The notes below the pieces were generated by a model that worked only from the letters and a program-made list of their open reading frames with translations, was not told where the DNA came from and did not search any database. Shown in pieces: positions 61,675 to 64,000 of a stretch of DNA of 64,000 bases (position 1 is its first letter; every line of letters begins with the position of its first letter). Origin of the DNA: Neomelitea salexigens DSM 19753 (lineage in GTDB: Bacteria; Pseudomonadota; Gammaproteobacteria; Pseudomonadales; Spongiibacteraceae); NCBI RefSeq assembly GCF_000422345.1, contig NZ_AULP01000001.1:496001-560000 (forward strand), written 5' to 3'. A program made the translations under genes and the position numbers.

Positions 61675-63939
61675 ATGAAATTCCGTTTTCCCGTTGTTGT
61701 CATCGATGAAGATTTTCGCTCGGAGAACATCTCCGGCTCGGGCATCCGTGACCTCGCCGATGCGATTGGTCGCGAGGGCATGGAAGTCGTCGGCTTTACC
61801 AGCTACGGCGACCTGACCGCCTTTGCACAGCAGGCCAGCCGAGCCTCGTGTTTTATTTTGTCTATTGACGACGAAGAATTTTGTGATGCTAGCGGTGAGG
61901 CCGCCAGTCAGGCTCTCAACGCCATTCAAGATTTCCTGCAAGCCGTTCGTCATCGCAACACCGATATTCCGGTATTTTTATACGGCGAAACACGCACCTC
62001 GCGCCATTTACCCAATGAGATTCTGCGCGAGCTACATGGTTTCATCCATATGTTTGAAGATACGCCGGAGTTTGTTGCCCGGCATATCATTCGCGAGGCC
62101 AACAAGTACCTGGAATCACTGGCACCACCGTTTTTCAATGCGCTGATGAATTATGCCAGCGACAGCTCTTACAGCTGGCACTGCCCCGGCCACTCGGGCG
62201 GCGTTGCCTTTTTGAAGAACCCTGTTGGGCAAATGTTTCACCAGTTTTTCGGTGAAAATTTATTGCGTGCCGATGTGTGTAACGCGGTAGAAGAACTCGG
62301 CCAGTTACTCGACCACACCGGGCCGGTGAGCGACAGTGAGCACAACGCCGCGCGAATATTCGGCTGCGATCATCTGTTTTTTGTCACCAATGGTACCTCG
62401 ACGTCGAACAAGGTCGTTTGGCATTCAGTAGTCGCGCCTGGCGATATCGTGGTGGTTGACCGCAACTGCCATAAATCGATTTTACACAGCATTATTATGA
62501 CGGGTGCGATCCCAGTATTCCTCACGCCAACGCGCAACCACTACGGCATTATCGGGCCAATCCCAAAAAGCGAATTTTGTCCGGATGAAATTCGTAAAAA
62601 AATTGAAAACCACCCCTTCGCCCGTGATTTTGCCGACCGCAAGCCGCGCATTTTAACCATCACACAGAGCACCTATGACGGCATTGTCTACAACGTAGAG
62701 GAAATTAAAGGCATCCTCGGCGCCACCATCGACACCCTGCATTTCGACGAGGCCTGGCTGCCTCACGCGGCCTTCCATCCGTTCTACAAGAACATGCACG
62801 CCATCGCTAATGATCGCCCTCGCGCCGATGACACACTGGTCTTCGCCACCCAGTCAACGCACAAGCTATTGGCGGGTTTGTCGCAGGCTTCACAAATTCT
62901 GGTGCAAAACGCCGAACACAGAAAGCTGGACACCCACCGCTTTAATGAATCTTATTTGATGCACTCATCCACCAGCCCGCAGTACGCCATTATCGCCTCC
63001 TGCGATGTTGCTGCCGCCATGATGGAACCACCCGGCGGCAAAGCGCTGGTCGAGGAGTCCATTCTGGAAGCCATCGACTTTCGGCGCGCTATGCGCAAGG
63101 TCGATGCCGATCACGGTGACGACTGGTGGTTTAAAGTCTGGGGACCGGAGTACCTGGCTGAAGAGGGGATCGGCGAGCGCGACGACTGGGTGATTCACTC
63201 CGGCGATCGCTGGCACGGCTTCGGTGATATCGACTCGGGCTTCAACATGCTCGACCCGATCAAGGCGACAATCATCACCCCGGGATTGGATGTTGACGGC
63301 AACTTCGACGATACCGGCATACCAGCGTCGATTGTGAGTAAGTACCTGGCGGAACACGGCATCATCATCGAAAAAACCGGCCTGTACTCGTTCTTCATCA
63401 TGTTCACCATCGGCATTACCAAAGGCCGCTGGAACTCCATGGTCACAGAGTTACAGCAATTCAAGGATGACTACGACGCCAACCTTCCTCTGTGGCGTGT
63501 GATGCCCGCTTTCGCTCGCAAACATCCGCAATACGACAAGGTCGGCTTACGCGATTTATGTAACGATATTCACAGCGTATACAAGGAGTACGACCTGGCT
63601 CGTATCACAACGGATATGTATACCTCTAAAATCGAACCCGCGATGATACCTGCTGATGCGTGGGCAAAAATGGCACACCGCCAAATTGAGCGCGTCGCCA
63701 TTGACGAACTGGAAGGGCGCACAACAGCCATGCTGGTAACGCCCTACCCACCAGGCATTCCGTTGCTGATTCCCGGCGAGCGCTTCAACCGAACCATTGT
63801 TCGCTACCTACAGTTTGTCAGGGACTTCAACTCGCGCTTCCCCGGCTTTGAAACAGATTGTCACGGGCTTGTGCGAGAAAACATTGACGGTGCAGATCAT
63901 TACTTCGTCGACGTCGTCATTAACGAGGACAAAACGTGA
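61675..63939 (+). CDS. Orn/Lys/Arg decarboxylase, LdcA-like (fold type I)
   Basis: 754 residues: N-terminal wing (about 1-145), PLP domain with SSYSWHCPGHSGG, FFGENLLRADVC and LLDHTGPVSDSEHNAARIFG, PLP-binding Lys397 in ATQSTHKLLAG, and the C-terminal domain ending LVTPYPPGIPLLIPGERF. By memory it resembles LdcA of P. aeruginosa strongly over its whole length; LdcA there decarboxylates lysine. Next to speD and speE, an arginine or ornithine preference is also possible. The product diamine could be aminopropylated by SpeE. 128 bases separate it from speE. Confidence 0.93.
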   Translation: MKFRFPVVVIDEDFRSENISGSGIRDLADAIGREGMEVVGFTSYGDLTAFAQQASRASCFILSIDDEEFCDASGEAASQALNAIQDFLQAVRHRNTDIPVFLYGETRTSRHLPNEILRELHGFIHMFEDTPEFVARHIIREANKYLESLAPPFFNALMNYASDSSYSWHCPGHSGGVAFLKNPVGQMFHQFFGENLLRADVCNAVEELGQLLDHTGPVSDSEHNAARIFGCDHLFFVTNGTSTSNKVVWHSVVAPGDIVVVDRNCHKSILHSIIMTGAIPVFLTPTRNHYGIIGPIPKSEFCPDEIRKKIENHPFARDFADRKPRILTITQSTYDGIVYNVEEIKGILGATIDTLHFDEAWLPHAAFHPFYKNMHAIANDRPRADDTLVFATQSTHKLLAGLSQASQILVQNAEHRKLDTHRFNESYLMHSSTSPQYAIIASCDVAAAMMEPPGGKALVEESILEAIDFRRAMRKVDADHGDDWWFKVWGPEYLAEEGIGERDDWVIHSGDRWHGFGDIDSGFNMLDPIKATIITPGLDVDGNFDDTGIPASIVSKYLAEHGIIIEKTGLYSFFIMFTIGITKGRWNSMVTELQQFKDDYDANLPLWRVMPAFARKHPQYDKVGLRDLCNDIHSVYKEYDLARITTDMYTSKIEPAMIPADAWAKMAHRQIERVAIDELEGRTTAMLVTPYPPGIPLLIPGERFNRTIVRYLQFVRDFNSRFPGFETDCHGLVRENIDGADHYFVDVVINEDKT

Positions 63940-63950
63940 TAAAGATCACA
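63935..63950. promoter_or_regulatory. CRP/Vfr-like binding site
   Basis: CGTGATAAAGATCACA: the two half-sites GTGA and TCAC are six bases apart, as in the CRP consensus TGTGA-N6-TCACA. It overlaps the stop codon of the decarboxylase, so it would serve the next gene beyond the window. Confidence 0.35.
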
Positions 63951-64000
63951 CTTTATTACCTTAGATAGCCCTTACTCCTCCAGCGCCCTCACTACGTCAC

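Overview
The window comes from a polarly flagellated, probably marine gammaproteobacterium. The flagellar genes are in the Pseudomonas/Vibrio order with flhF and flhG, and both sigma-54 and sigma-28 promoter motifs are readable. TonB-receptor and acyl-CoA genes and the style of the accessory genes suggest Cellvibrionales, perhaps Spongiibacteraceae; that family-level guess is weak. The left edge cuts pntA.

Layout. 1-2510 (+): pntA (partial)-pntAb-pntB, NAD(P) transhydrogenase, closed by a strong hairpin. 2610-3577 (-): OhrR-type MarR regulator and a thioredoxin-type glutathione peroxidase. 3677-5417 (+): sigma-28 promoter, FliK-like protein and a FlhB C-terminal paralogue. 5414-15929 (-): one long operon fliLMNOPQR-flhBA-flhF-flhG-fliA-DUF2802 (FipA-like), with a sigma-54 promoter ahead of fliL. 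16259-17449 (-): fliK with its own sigma-54 promoter and a 15-bp tandem repeat at its end. 17689-24249 (-): a FleR-like activator followed by fliEFGHIJ. 24757-25821 (-): a FleQ-like activator. 26066-30576 (-): fliT, fliS, fliD, flaG, fliC, with sigma-28 promoters before fliS and fliC. 30819-40483 (-): flgBCDEFGHIJKL, sigma-54 promoter. 40812-42281 (+): flgA, flgM, flgN, with a divergent sigma-54 promoter before flgA and sigma-28 before flgM. 42329-46900: dinB with a LexA box, a hypothetical protein, a DUF1244 protein, an AlgP-like basic protein, a LuxR-type regulator, an SDR. 47019-51768: an outer-membrane barrel protein, then an operon TonB receptor-YfiR-like-histidine kinase (-). 51857-59309: acyl-CoA metabolism (ligase, thioesterase, two acyl-CoA dehydrogenases, DUF35 zinc-ribbon/OB protein, Ltp2/SCPx-type thiolase-like enzyme). 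59387-63939: msrA, then speD, speE and an LdcA-like decarboxylase for polyamines.

How it fits together. Nearly all structural, export, rod, hook, filament and C-ring flagellar genes are here; chemotaxis and motor (motAB) genes are not. The promoter motifs describe a usual cascade: sigma-54 (flgB, flgA, fliL, fliK, and the FleR-like gene) makes the basal body and hook, then FliA with its anti-sigma factor FlgM controls fliC, fliST, flgMN and, unusually, the FliK-like/FlhB-CC-like pair. The two sigma-54 activators both consist only of an AAA+ domain and a DNA-binding helix, without receiver or FleQ N-terminal domains, and no FleS kinase gene is present. This is the most unusual regulatory feature. 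The best candidates for something little described are this stripped-down regulatory pair, the TonB receptor/YfiR/kinase operon, the acyl-CoA dehydrogenase/DUF35/thiolase-like module, and a small overlapping reading frame at the start of speD. No tRNA, rRNA, insertion sequence, prophage or CRISPR array was seen.
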